From: Nocardia huaxiensis
Lineage (GTDB): Bacteria; Actinomycetota; Actinomycetes; Mycobacteriales; Mycobacteriaceae
Direction of reading: 5' to 3'
Assembly: GCF_013744875.1 (NCBI RefSeq)
Contig: NZ_CP059399.1
Location: forward strand, 7,254,001 to 7,318,000
DNA: 64,000 nucleotides
Shown: piece by piece, positions 1-7,028 of the stretch
How positions within the stretch are numbered: position 1 is the stretch's first letter
Layout: the number at the start of each line of letters is the position of its first letter
Made by a program: the position numbers and the translations under genes
Notes under the pieces: model-generated
Told to the model about the DNA's origin: nothing
Seen by the model: the letters and a program-made list of their open reading frames with translations, nothing else
The model's database searches: none

Positions 1-237
1 GAGGTCGTCGTCCCAATCGACCCCCTCATGCGGCCAGGTAGCGAGCTCACTGAGGTTCATGAGGAAATCGTCGAGGTCGACCTCGGCTGATACGGGGCCC
101 CGCTGCCCGCGAGTGGCTATGCGCGCCGTCAGCTGCGCGAATTCCCTCTGATAAGCCGACTGAGTACGGAGTTCCACACGGGTTCGTGTGACATCAAATC
201 CCAGCCGAAGCGAAGACTCGGTCTCTGAGGTTGTCAT
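1..237 (-). CDS. Unknown protein, N-terminal part only (cut by window edge)
   Basis: An open frame starts at ATG 237 and runs through the left edge without a stop, giving 79 visible residues. Its ATG overlaps the TGA of the ParB-like gene as ATGA, so the two are translationally coupled and lie in one operon with the HNH-like gene. The visible part is hydrophilic and acidic towards position 79 (motif WPHEGVDWDDDL), with no signal peptide or membrane segment. I do not recognise the family. By analogy with other modification or defence islands the missing body could be a large helicase or ATPase, but nothing in these 79 residues proves that. Confidence 0.75.
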   Translation of the reverse strand, partial: MTTSETESSLRLGFDVTRTRVELRTQSAYQREFAQLTARIATRGQRGPVSAEVDLDDFLMNLSELATWPHEGVDWDDDL

Positions 238-1739
238 GTCTGCGGGATCTCCAGCTCTGCCGCAGCGATCAACCAGTTCAGGCCACCGCCAGGAAGGTCG
301 ATGCTTCGCTGCGCCTCGATCGACAGTTTGGACAGCACCGCGTGCAGCTGCTCGAGGGCATCGTCGAAGGCTCCTTCATCGAGACTCGAGTTTCCACGGG
401 ACATCACCAGATCCGTGATGGACTGCTCGAGATCCTTGCAGGCGTCCATGATTCGATCCGGGGCAGCCAAGCGCTTTTTCCGAAGCCGGGCTTCACGACC
501 TGCGGTGTCGATAGCTTCGTTGAACGCTTCTCGAATGGAGAGCACAACGGCTGCCGCATCAGCTTGTTCGGCCGGCGTGGCCCTGTCCCCAACAGCCTCC
601 ACCGCCTTGGCTTTGAGCAGTGTATCCGTAACACGTTGCGCTGCAGCAACATTCGCACCGGCAGCTTTGACCGACCGATTCAGTCCAGGAATGGCTACCG
701 TCGACGGAGCGACATCGTCTACCACTTTGTGCTCGTCAGGCAGAACCTTCGCGAGGTAGCGGCTGTGGAAATCGGGCTCGATCCAGCGGACATCCGTCTT
801 GGCGAAATCGAGCACGATCGCTGCGAGTCGTGCCTCCTTCAGCAGCTCAGCCCTTTCCTTGCTCTTCCCCTTCTCCTTGTCGTAGGCGCGGTAGAGCTCA
901 GCCAGCTTCTCCTGGGAGCGCTCGAGATCCATGAGGCGCAACGCCTTCCCATCAGGGGACTCACTGCGGCGAATCAGATCCCGCAGCTGAGCGAGCACCC
1001 AGAGATCACGTTCAACGGACATCGTCGTGGTATGGAATGCCTTGGCAATGACAGTCAAGTCACGCTTGAGCTCATTACGCTGTTCTTCGATAGCGAGCAG
1101 CCGGTTGATATAGGAGTAGTCGCGGCGCTTGTCCGGCCGAAGCTGCAGAGACAGCTCGACGTCGTTGATGTCCTCCCACGTGCAGGAAGCCGGCAGAACT
1201 CCTACACGAATACTGTTGGTTGTGTTGAGCTCTCGCAGTGCCGCACACCGGGTATTCCCATTGACCAGAATACCGTCGCGGGTGATCAAACCCGGCTCGT
1301 TCTGTTTGTGCTCCGCGAGGCTCTTTTTCAGGTCCTCGAACGCAGGATCGCGATGATCGGGTTCGGATGGGCGAATCGTCAGCAGATGACGCAGATAGTC
1401 CTGACTCTCCGCACTCCACGGATTCTGCTTCGCAAGCTCGTCACGCTGCGGGTCGAGACTCCGCTGCGCACGGATACGGTGGGTCCCGGGATTGAAGTAC
1501 AACGAGTTCAAGGGCATGTCGATGACCTGGATGTGGAGTGGCGCTCCACGCCATTCCACCGTCAGAGTCTCAGCTACGCCACCCTTTTCTCGCTGCTCTT
1601 GGAGGCGCTCCTCTACGACAGCTCGAGTAGAAGCGGCATTCGGCGGCGTCCCGTAATCCGTGAACATGTATGGATTCTCCTCAAAAACAGGGAAGTAGTC
1701 GACCGGCGCAGTATCGGCACGGTTGCGTGCAGGATCCAC
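234..1739 (-). CDS. ParB/Srx-fold-like nuclease-domain protein
   Basis: This is a 501-residue soluble protein. Around residues 130-165 it shows a ParB-like core: FEDLKKSLAEHKQNEPGLI followed by VNGNTRCAALRELN, matching the conserved box (G-x-R-x-x-A) that ParB, DndB and KorB relatives use for nucleotide or DNA binding. The second half is helical and charged, with no recognised domain. The GTG at 1739 lies 2 nt after the stop of the HNH-like gene. An in-frame ATG at 1667 (residue 25) has the better ribosome-binding site (GAGGAG, 9 nt upstream), so the start is uncertain. It is co-transcribed with the HNH-like gene and the truncated gene at the left edge. Its role in DNA modification or defence is inferred from this neighbourhood; a partition role is unlikely, as no parA is present. 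Confidence 0.7.
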   Translation of the reverse strand: MDPARNRADTAPVDYFPVFEENPYMFTDYGTPPNAASTRAVVEERLQEQREKGGVAETLTVEWRGAPLHIQVIDMPLNSLYFNPGTHRIRAQRSLDPQRDELAKQNPWSAESQDYLRHLLTIRPSEPDHRDPAFEDLKKSLAEHKQNEPGLITRDGILVNGNTRCAALRELNTTNSIRVGVLPASCTWEDINDVELSLQLRPDKRRDYSYINRLLAIEEQRNELKRDLTVIAKAFHTTTMSVERDLWVLAQLRDLIRRSESPDGKALRLMDLERSQEKLAELYRAYDKEKGKSKERAELLKEARLAAIVLDFAKTDVRWIEPDFHSRYLAKVLPDEHKVVDDVAPSTVAIPGLNRSVKAAGANVAAAQRVTDTLLKAKAVEAVGDRATPAEQADAAAVVLSIREAFNEAIDTAGREARLRKKRLAAPDRIMDACKDLEQSITDLVMSRGNSSLDEGAFDDALEQLHAVLSKLSIEAQRSIDLPGGGLNWLIAAAELEIPQT

Positions 1740-1741
1740 GG

Positions 1742-2422
1742 CTATTCAAGCTCGAGCGCTTCGCGAACTTTGTCTCTGGAGTCCACCGGCAATGACCGAT
1801 AGGCCGCCCAGAGATCTTCGGTCTCACTGAAGCTACGGGCATCGCGCTCGACCCAACTCGCAAGCATCTTCCGTTCATACACGGGCAGGCTGCTGATACG
1901 GCCAAGAACGTCACCGAGATCGGCAGTCAAATCACGGCCTCCGACACGGCACCGATTGCACTCGATCATCAACTGAACGCTGGTCGTCCCATCAGGCATT
2001 CGCACTGCACGACGGGCAACATCAAGTTGCGAGGAGATGTACGTGCCGGCGTACTGCTCCCCAGGCCCGATTCCGCATGAGCGGCACTTGTGCCCATCCC
2101 GCATCATCAGCGCGTGCCGCTCAGCGGCGGTAACTGTGACGCCGGTCCTCCTCGTCGCCTTGCCCGGCACCCACACGTCCACGCCCTGGCTGACGAAACG
2201 GTGCTCATGCGAGTCCAGCGACGGATCCTCGCGGTTGGTGTCGATCCGCCACTCAAAGTCACGAAGGTCCCGCATCCGGCGGTCAATCTGCTGAACTTCC
2301 GGAAATGCATCACGAAGCTGAGTCTTCGTGAACAGATTCCCAATGCCTACCTCTTGTACCAGCCAGAGCGCCACACGCTTCATCGCGCCGAGGTCTGGGT
2401 TATCCCAAGCCGGCATAGACAT
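1742..2422 (-). CDS. Degenerate HNH-like zinc-finger protein
   Basis: The protein has 226 residues. Residues about 100-160 resemble an HNH nuclease: RHALMMRDGHKCRSCG supplies the first Cys pair, and LMIECNRCRVGGRD supplies the second Cys pair with the Asn. The usual catalytic Asp-His after the beta strand (V-D-H-I) is missing; the sequence there reads LDVARRAV. It could be a structural zinc-finger derivative, an inactive nuclease, or one that recruits another residue. The N-terminal 70 residues look like a winged-helix DNA-binding region (FTKTQLRDAFPEVQQIDRRMRDLRD). It is the first gene of the leftward chain with the ParB-like gene. The ATG at 2422 has a second ATG two codons downstream. Confidence 0.6.
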   Translation of the reverse strand: MSMPAWDNPDLGAMKRVALWLVQEVGIGNLFTKTQLRDAFPEVQQIDRRMRDLRDFEWRIDTNREDPSLDSHEHRFVSQGVDVWVPGKATRRTGVTVTAAERHALMMRDGHKCRSCGIGPGEQYAGTYISSQLDVARRAVRMPDGTTSVQLMIECNRCRVGGRDLTADLGDVLGRISSLPVYERKMLASWVERDARSFSETEDLWAAYRSLPVDSRDKVREALELE

Positions 2423-2761
2423 TCAGGATCCCGCCTTTCAAATAAGAGCCTCAACCACGATCGCCCCGTCCAGCGGGATCGAGGGAATCGTTTCCAACCA
2501 CTAAATATCAATTACTCCAGATCTGCAAGGCGCAGGATGTCCCAGATTGAAGTTCAAAGATGGGACATGAGCCTGCACACTGAACTCAGGACAGCGAGTC
2601 TTTCAGATCGGGTAAATCAACCCGAAATATTTGTCCCGAGTTCACATGGGACATGAAATGCGTGCTACCCCTGGACGCGAAGCGGCAACAATGATCTAGT
2701 GGTAGCGCCGAGATAGAACAGGATGATTGAATGACTTCAATTCGAATGGGGGGAGCGAGTC
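2423..2761. promoter_or_regulatory. Divergent control region with several inverted repeats
   Basis: These 339 bases hold no gene I can support. They separate the leftward HNH-like/ParB-like chain from the rightward regulator gene. Three dyads are visible: ATGTCCCA (2537-2544) with TGGGACAT (2561-2568), which encloses a smaller palindrome TTGAAGTTCAA; TCGGGT (2608-2613) with ACCCGA (2620-2625); and TGTCCC (2632-2637) with GGGACA (2648-2653). The two TGTCCC/GGGACA dyads share one half-site sequence, as expected for operators bound by the same regulator, possibly the adjacent HTH protein. No clear consensus promoter was found. Confidence 0.55.
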
Positions 2762-3550
2762 TTGTCGAAGCAGGCAGAGTTCAGCGATCTCGATCCCGAC
2801 TTGCCTTCCGCGCAGCGTGAGCTGGCGGAAGCGGTGCGTACCCTGATTCGCCTATGCAGGATGTCCGGCAGACGAATCGCAGAAGAGCTGGAACATGGTT
2901 CGCAGGCCGATGGGCGCGCGCGGGCCGATAGGTACTTGAGTAAGTCCGTCCTGTCGGACCTGGCCAATGGCAAGCGCAAGCGCCCACCGAAGAAGGAACC
3001 CCTCGAAGCCCTCTACCAGCTCGCGCTGCAGCGCAAACGACCCGACGAAACCATAGTCTCCTGGGAGACCATCGACCGGGCCCGTCTCGCGATGTCACCT
3101 CTGGACACAACGTGCCCGTCGTGCGGGGCTCCCTGCCCTTCGTGTGACACTGAGGCCAAGCCGGCTCATGTACCAATCATCGTGGCAGCCGAACTTGGGC
3201 CGGTCCCCCACCAGCAGGGGGACCGGCCCCAAAAGAGGGACAAGGATCTGACATGGCCTGCGGCAAGAAATCTCGCCGACTACCTCGACGCGGGTGACCT
3301 TGCACGAATCAACAGCATCATCCGCCACGTCGGCACAGAGGGTCCCCCTCACGAGATAGCGGACGCCGTAAGTTCCTGCCGAATCCTGGACTTGGACGAC
3401 ATCGCCACAGCGATCCTCAGCCACGCCGGCAGCCGAGTCGAGAGAGAAATTCTGGAGATCCTCTTCGCCCTGAACGAACGAGACAGGCGAGCCGACTCCG
3501 ACACCCTGCTGACCAACGCGATCAAATCGAGGTCGACATCGCCGCGCTGA
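2762..3550 (+). CDS. HTH regulator-like protein with Cys-rich linker
   Basis: The protein has 262 residues. Residues about 15-80 look like an XRE-type helix-turn-helix of the kind common in actinomycete regulators (RRIAEELEHG, YLSKSVLSDLANGKRK). A short cluster follows near residue 118 (TCPSCGAPCPSC) with four cysteines in two CxxC pairs, suggesting a small zinc-binding or redox knuckle. The C-terminal 120 residues are helical, acidic and of unknown family. The TTG start at 2762 is chosen because GGGGGAG lies 6 nt upstream; ATGs at 2731 and 2746 are in another frame. It probably regulates the island genes around it, with the dyads upstream as candidate sites; this is inference. Confidence 0.65.
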   Translation: MSKQAEFSDLDPDLPSAQRELAEAVRTLIRLCRMSGRRIAEELEHGSQADGRARADRYLSKSVLSDLANGKRKRPPKKEPLEALYQLALQRKRPDETIVSWETIDRARLAMSPLDTTCPSCGAPCPSCDTEAKPAHVPIIVAAELGPVPHQQGDRPQKRDKDLTWPAARNLADYLDAGDLARINSIIRHVGTEGPPHEIADAVSSCRILDLDDIATAILSHAGSRVEREILEILFALNERDRRADSDTLLTNAIKSRSTSPR

Positions 3551-3726
3551 GTATCCCGACACGTACCTGCACTGATTTGGAAGCTTCCACCACGAATCAC
3601 AGCATCGGCAGCGTGACGACTCGGGCGCCCCCGGTCGAGACGAGCTTCAAGCGAACCCCGCCTGTGTCACCAGGCGGGGCCGCAGTACACCCCGGAAACG
3701 CCGTCCAAGACGAAACAGAGGCACCT
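3551..3726 (+). terminator. Hairpin downstream of the HTH gene
   Basis: Within this gap CCCCGCCTG (3656-3664) and CAGGCGGGG (3671-3679) form a perfect 9-bp stem with a 6-nt loop. There is no T-run, as is common for actinobacterial terminators. It lies about 105 bases after the HTH gene and 48 bases before the next candidate small gene. Confidence 0.5.
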
Positions 3727-3936
3727 ATGAATGTACAAAACCCTCCTAATCATGCCTGCGAGCCGTCCCCCGATGGGCAGCCCGACCCGCTGCCGGCGGT
3801 AGTCGCAGTGCTCAACCTTGCGGCCGCGGTACTGGAGATCACCCATGATGATTCTCAGCTCGGCGTTCTGCTGCTGGCAGCCGTCTTGCAGTTGCTGACT
3901 GCATATCGGAACCACCATCGCGGTTCCGGCGGGTAG
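3727..3936 (+). CDS. Small hydrophobic protein of unknown function
   Basis: This 69-residue frame starts at ATG 3727 with AGAGG 5 nt upstream. Residues 22-60 are strongly hydrophobic (AVVAVLNLAAAVLEI, then LGVLLLAAVLQLLTAY), consistent with one or two membrane-associated helices joined by a short polar turn with two Asp. The N-terminus is proline-rich. I do not recognise it. A longer frame upstream (from 3577) crosses the hairpin at 3656-3679 and is less likely to be the real start. It lies between the HTH gene and the vsr/methyltransferase pair, so it may belong to the island, but there is no functional evidence. Confidence 0.4.
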   Translation: MNVQNPPNHACEPSPDGQPDPLPAVVAVLNLAAAVLEITHDDSQLGVLLLAAVLQLLTAYRNHHRGSGG

Positions 3937-4234
3937 CCAAGGTGGCAGGTGATGGCTGGGGCCTTTGGCTTCAGCTATCGCCTGCAAGGCTCCATCACTT
4001 GCTGCCGGCCCCACCAGCGACCGGAGCTGTCGACCACATCCAAGCGGCCCCTGCCATGATCCCGGGCCCACACCCGGCGCCTCACCGATCCCAGATACGC
4101 TCGCGTTCAGTCGAACTCAGCGCAAGGCAGGAGCCGCCGGGCCGACCGAAGTTCGCGACGAAACGCCACATCCAGAGCTGCAATGCTCGCAGCAGTCTAC
4201 GAACTGATGTGCCGTGTCCGCGAGCTTCTATCGA
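3937..4234. other. Gap without a supported gene
   Basis: About 300 bases lie between the small hydrophobic protein and the 3' end of vsr. Short frames on both strands (for example a GTG frame from 3942) are Pro/His/Arg-rich with no domain signature. I see nothing else convincing here. Confidence 0.5.
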
Positions 4235-4819
4235 TCAAGGGCCGACCTGTCCCATATGATCGCTCACATGTTCGGACTCGGTAGCCAAGACTCTGGCGAC
4301 GGCGCTCACAGCGCTTTCCAGGCTCTCGTGTTCCCGCAGACGGACAACGTGCCAACCAGCTGCACTCAGCGCAGCGTCCGCCGCCCGGTCCCGTTCAATG
4401 TTCCGGCGAAGCTTTGGCGCCCAATACCATTCGTTCGTCGTCGGCTGGCGGCCGTGCTCGGGGCAGACGTGCCAGAAGCAACCATCTACGAACACCGCTA
4501 CCTTGCGAGCCGTGAAGACAATGTCCGGCCGGACCTTCACCGAGCCGAGGTCGAGCCTGAGGTCCTTGCGGAATCGGTAGCCCAGACGATGCAACGCGCT
4601 CCGCAGCGCGATCTCGGGCTTGGTACCGGATCGGCGGTTAGCTTGCATGTTCCGGGAGCGACCCTCGTTGAGGGGTGCAGGATAGAGGCCCCGTTCGTGG
4701 GCCTTTCTCCGAGCTTCTCGCGATCTGCTCTCGGTCACGTCTGTCCCAGTTCGAGCTACCAGCATGTCGTGCGGAAAGATACTCCCGCACAGACCTCTCC
4801 TCCATCCTGGCTCCCGCAT
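4235..4819 (-). CDS. vsr: Very-short-patch mismatch endonuclease Vsr
   Basis: Vsr nicks DNA 5' of the T in T:G mismatches left by deamination of 5-methylcytosine, and so limits mutation at Dcm-type methylation sites. The family signature is complete: RSRNMQANRRSGTKPEIALR, then PDIVFTARKVAVFVDGCFWH with the catalytic Asp in PDIVF, then CPEHG, NEWYWAPKLRRN, and GWHVVRLREHE at the end of the fold. The longest frame has 194 residues, while typical Vsr proteins have about 130-150, so the first 35-50 residues may not be translated. Starts at ATG 4765 or a GTG near residue 28 are plausible, and a later start would leave room for a promoter between it and the divergent methyltransferase. The pairing with a C5 methyltransferase is the classical arrangement. 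Confidence 0.92.
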   Translation of the reverse strand: MREPGWRRGLCGSIFPHDMLVARTGTDVTESRSREARRKAHERGLYPAPLNEGRSRNMQANRRSGTKPEIALRSALHRLGYRFRKDLRLDLGSVKVRPDIVFTARKVAVFVDGCFWHVCPEHGRQPTTNEWYWAPKLRRNIERDRAADAALSAAGWHVVRLREHESLESAVSAVARVLATESEHVSDHMGQVGP

Positions 4820-4833
4820 CGAAAGGCAGCAGC

Positions 4834-6186
4834 GTGACCCACCTTCGCGCCACCCCTAGCCACACCGACGCAGGCGATCAGGGCATGACCTGCGACGGCG
4901 CAGGGAAAGGCGCACATTCGGCGACGTCGAAACGTGTGTTTACATCGATCGAGATCTGCGCCGGCGCCGGTGGTCAAGCTGTAGGCCTCCACCAAGCAGG
5001 CTTTCGCCACCTCGCACTGGTCGAGATAGACAAGCATGCTGTCGCCACCCTCAAACTAAACATCGAAGGGCACCGGCTCGAAGACTGGCATGGCGACCAG
5101 TGTGACATCCTCGATTTCGATGTGAATAAGTTCAAGCCTTCGCGTCACCTCATAAAGAGTGGTCACCTTCTGAAGAAGCACGGGTTGGACCTCTTGGCCG
5201 GCGGCGTCCCTTGCCCCCCGTTCTCACATGCCGGCAAGCAGCTAGGCAAGGACGATGAGCGGGATCTGTTTCCTCGCATGCTGGAATTGGTCAAGGAGCT
5301 TCGACCAAGAGCGGTCTTGATTGAAAACGTACGCGGAATTATGGATCCGAAATTCGCAACATATCGCTCTTGGATCAAGGCCAGACTGCAGGGCGGCGAA
5401 TATATCGATGACGACGGAACAAAAAAGTTCGAAAAGGGTCTGGGGTACCGCGTCGCTGACTGGAGCGTTTTGGAGGCAAGCGATTTTGGAGTCCCACAGC
5501 TTCGCCCTCGAGCAATTCTTGTCGCCTTTCGCAAGGATGTCGCGGGAATATCGTTCTACAAACCGCCCGCAGCTACACATACAACACCAGTCAGCGTCGC
5601 ATACGCGCTTGAAGAGTCAATGAAAACTCGATTTGAGCGCTATTACTCTGGAGAAAAATCGGCACAGGCACACGCCGCCTACAAGCGATGGCACGAAACT
5701 GCAATTGCCCGCGCCAATGAACTCGAAGGAAAAGGCGGAGGCGTCGCTCCGACACTGGTGGGGGGGTCAAAGAAGCACGGTGGTGCCGACCTCGGCCCCA
5801 GCCGGGCGAAAGCCGCCTGGAGACAACTCGGCGTTTCCGGTATGGGTGTAGCAAATGATATTGAAACCTGCTGGTCAAAGCATACAGAAGACCGGGATCT
5901 GTTCGGCCCAGATGGGCCGATGCTCACCGTACAACAGGCTGCAATAATTCAAGGTTTCCCACCTAATTGGGAATTCTCTGGCGGTAAGACCGCGCAATAT
6001 CGCCAAGTTGGAAATGCCTTCCCCCCACCTGTTGCACAAGCTGTCGGCAAGGCTATCTTGAACATTCTCTCCAGCAGCAACAGAAATAATACCGAGAAGG
6101 CCCGGAAGGGATCCAAGAAGGCAGCGGTAACGGAGGCACCCCAAGCTTCACTGTTCGGAGACGAAGAAATGCAGGAAGCCTCGTAG
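4834..6186 (+). CDS. DNA (cytosine-5) methyltransferase
   Basis: It transfers a methyl group from S-adenosylmethionine to C5 of cytosine in a specific site. Motifs in order: I, SIEICAGAGGQAVGLHQAGF; IV, GGVPCPPFSHAGKQLG with the nucleophilic Cys; VI, VLIENVRGI; VIII, QLRPRAILVAF; and X, QVGNAFPPPVAQAVG. Motif IV reads PCPPF where Dcm and M.HhaI have PCQ-F. I take GTG 4834 because AAAGG sits 7-8 nt upstream; it gives 450 residues. ATG 4885 is an alternative, and the frame stays open further upstream but there overlaps vsr on the other strand. The body of the gene, roughly 5100-6100, is visibly richer in A+T than its neighbours, which suggests horizontal acquisition. With vsr it forms a modification/repair unit. 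A partner restriction enzyme is not obvious; the HNH-like protein is a weak candidate. Confidence 0.93.
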   Translation: MTHLRATPSHTDAGDQGMTCDGAGKGAHSATSKRVFTSIEICAGAGGQAVGLHQAGFRHLALVEIDKHAVATLKLNIEGHRLEDWHGDQCDILDFDVNKFKPSRHLIKSGHLLKKHGLDLLAGGVPCPPFSHAGKQLGKDDERDLFPRMLELVKELRPRAVLIENVRGIMDPKFATYRSWIKARLQGGEYIDDDGTKKFEKGLGYRVADWSVLEASDFGVPQLRPRAILVAFRKDVAGISFYKPPAATHTTPVSVAYALEESMKTRFERYYSGEKSAQAHAAYKRWHETAIARANELEGKGGGVAPTLVGGSKKHGGADLGPSRAKAAWRQLGVSGMGVANDIETCWSKHTEDRDLFGPDGPMLTVQQAAIIQGFPPNWEFSGGKTAQYRQVGNAFPPPVAQAVGKAILNILSSSNRNNTEKARKGSKKAAVTEAPQASLFGDEEMQEAS

Positions 6187-6199
6187 CCTCACCGCTAGA

Positions 6200-6241
6200 A
6201 TAGAAATGGTTTTGCAGGATCCCTTGCAGAACCATTTCTAT
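6200..6241. terminator. Hairpin at the end of the methyltransferase gene
   Basis: ATAGAAATGGTT (6200-6211) pairs with AACCATTTCTAT (6230-6241), and the stem extends inward through TGCA with minor mismatches. It lies between the convergent methyltransferase and TetR genes, so it could stop transcription from both sides. It also marks the right limit of the accessory island. Confidence 0.65.
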
Positions 6242-6263
6242 CGCCCCAGGCAACCGAGTCGTA

Positions 6264-6896
6264 TTAAGTGACGTGCAATCCGGAACCAGCGGTTCGGATG
6301 CAGCGCACCACAAGATCGGAGGGGGAGCCCTTACCAGTGGCGGGGGCGTCCGTGGATGCCCACTGTTCCACGGCAATTCGGATGGAGCCGGCGATTGCGG
6401 CTGCTATCAAGCGGATTTGGAGATCATCGGTGTTGCCGGAGGCCAAATCGGTTAGGGCCAGGCGTAGTTCGCGTTCGCCTTCGAGGTTGATGCGGTGCCA
6501 GACGGCGCGGAGGGCGTTGTCGGTGTCCATGGCTCGGAGGAGGCCTCGGGTTACTTCGAGGTCTTCGTCTGCGCCTTCGAAGGTGAGGGCGCGTACTGCT
6601 GCGGCTTCGAGTTCGGCGAGGGTCGGCAGGTGTTGCGGGCCCTCGGCGATGATTCGGAGCCAGCGTTGGGCGCCGGCGGCGAGCATGGGCTCGACTGCGT
6701 CTTCCTTCGTGCGGCAGTAGCGGTAGAAGGTGCGCAGGGCTACGCCGGACTCGGCGGCGATCTCCTCGGCGGTGACCGCTGCGGTGCCTCGTTCGGCGAA
6801 GAGGCGGGCTGCGGTGCGGGCTATGTCCATGCGGGTTTCGGCCTTGCGGCGCTCGGCCAGGGTGAGGCGGCGCGGCTCGGCGGGGGCTGCGGGCAC
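6264..6896 (-). CDS. TetR-family transcriptional repressor
   Basis: The 210-residue protein has an N-terminal TetR helix-turn-helix at about residues 20-65 (ARTAARLFAERGTAAVTAEE, SGVALRTFYRYCRTKEDAV) and a helical ligand-binding domain behind it. It is divergent from the SDR oxidoreductase gene at 7029. The 130-bp space between them holds a perfect dyad (6957-6973) that is a likely operator for both genes. By the usual logic of such pairs it represses the oxidoreductase and itself until a small hydrophobic ligand binds; the ligand is unknown. Confidence 0.88.
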   Translation of the reverse strand: MPAAPAEPRRLTLAERRKAETRMDIARTAARLFAERGTAAVTAEEIAAESGVALRTFYRYCRTKEDAVEPMLAAGAQRWLRIIAEGPQHLPTLAELEAAAVRALTFEGADEDLEVTRGLLRAMDTDNALRAVWHRINLEGERELRLALTDLASGNTDDLQIRLIAAAIAGSIRIAVEQWASTDAPATGKGSPSDLVVRCIRTAGSGLHVT

Positions 6897-6956
6897 GGGG
6901 CCTCCTGCTGGTCGGGAGCGGTTTTTCTATCGGAATCCTAGTCTTCGGAGCACAGT

Positions 6957-6973
6957 ATGGCACGTTGTGCCAT
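6957..6973. promoter_or_regulatory. TetR-type operator dyad
   Basis: ATGGCAC (6957-6963), spacer gtt, GTGCCAT (6967-6973): a perfect 7-bp inverted repeat in the divergent promoter space between the TetR gene and the SDR gene. Position and symmetry fit a TetR dimer site. Confidence 0.6.
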
Positions 6974-7028
6974 GTAGGCGTAGCGTGTCAGGCAATGGGG
7001 GATGTTGGAGTACAGGAGGAAGTTCGCA

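Noticed and set aside
234..1739. ParB-like gene as a plasmid or chromosome partition gene
   Set aside because: No parA neighbour, no parS-like repeats seen, and the genes around it point to DNA modification instead.
3942..4259. 105-residue frame between the small hydrophobic protein and vsr
   Set aside because: Pro/His/Arg-rich, no ribosome-binding site, overlaps the 3' end of vsr, no domain.
4675..4833. N-terminal extension of the C5 methyltransferase
   Set aside because: It overlaps the vsr coding region antisense and adds Ser/Arg-rich residues before motif I; GTG 4834 has a ribosome-binding site.
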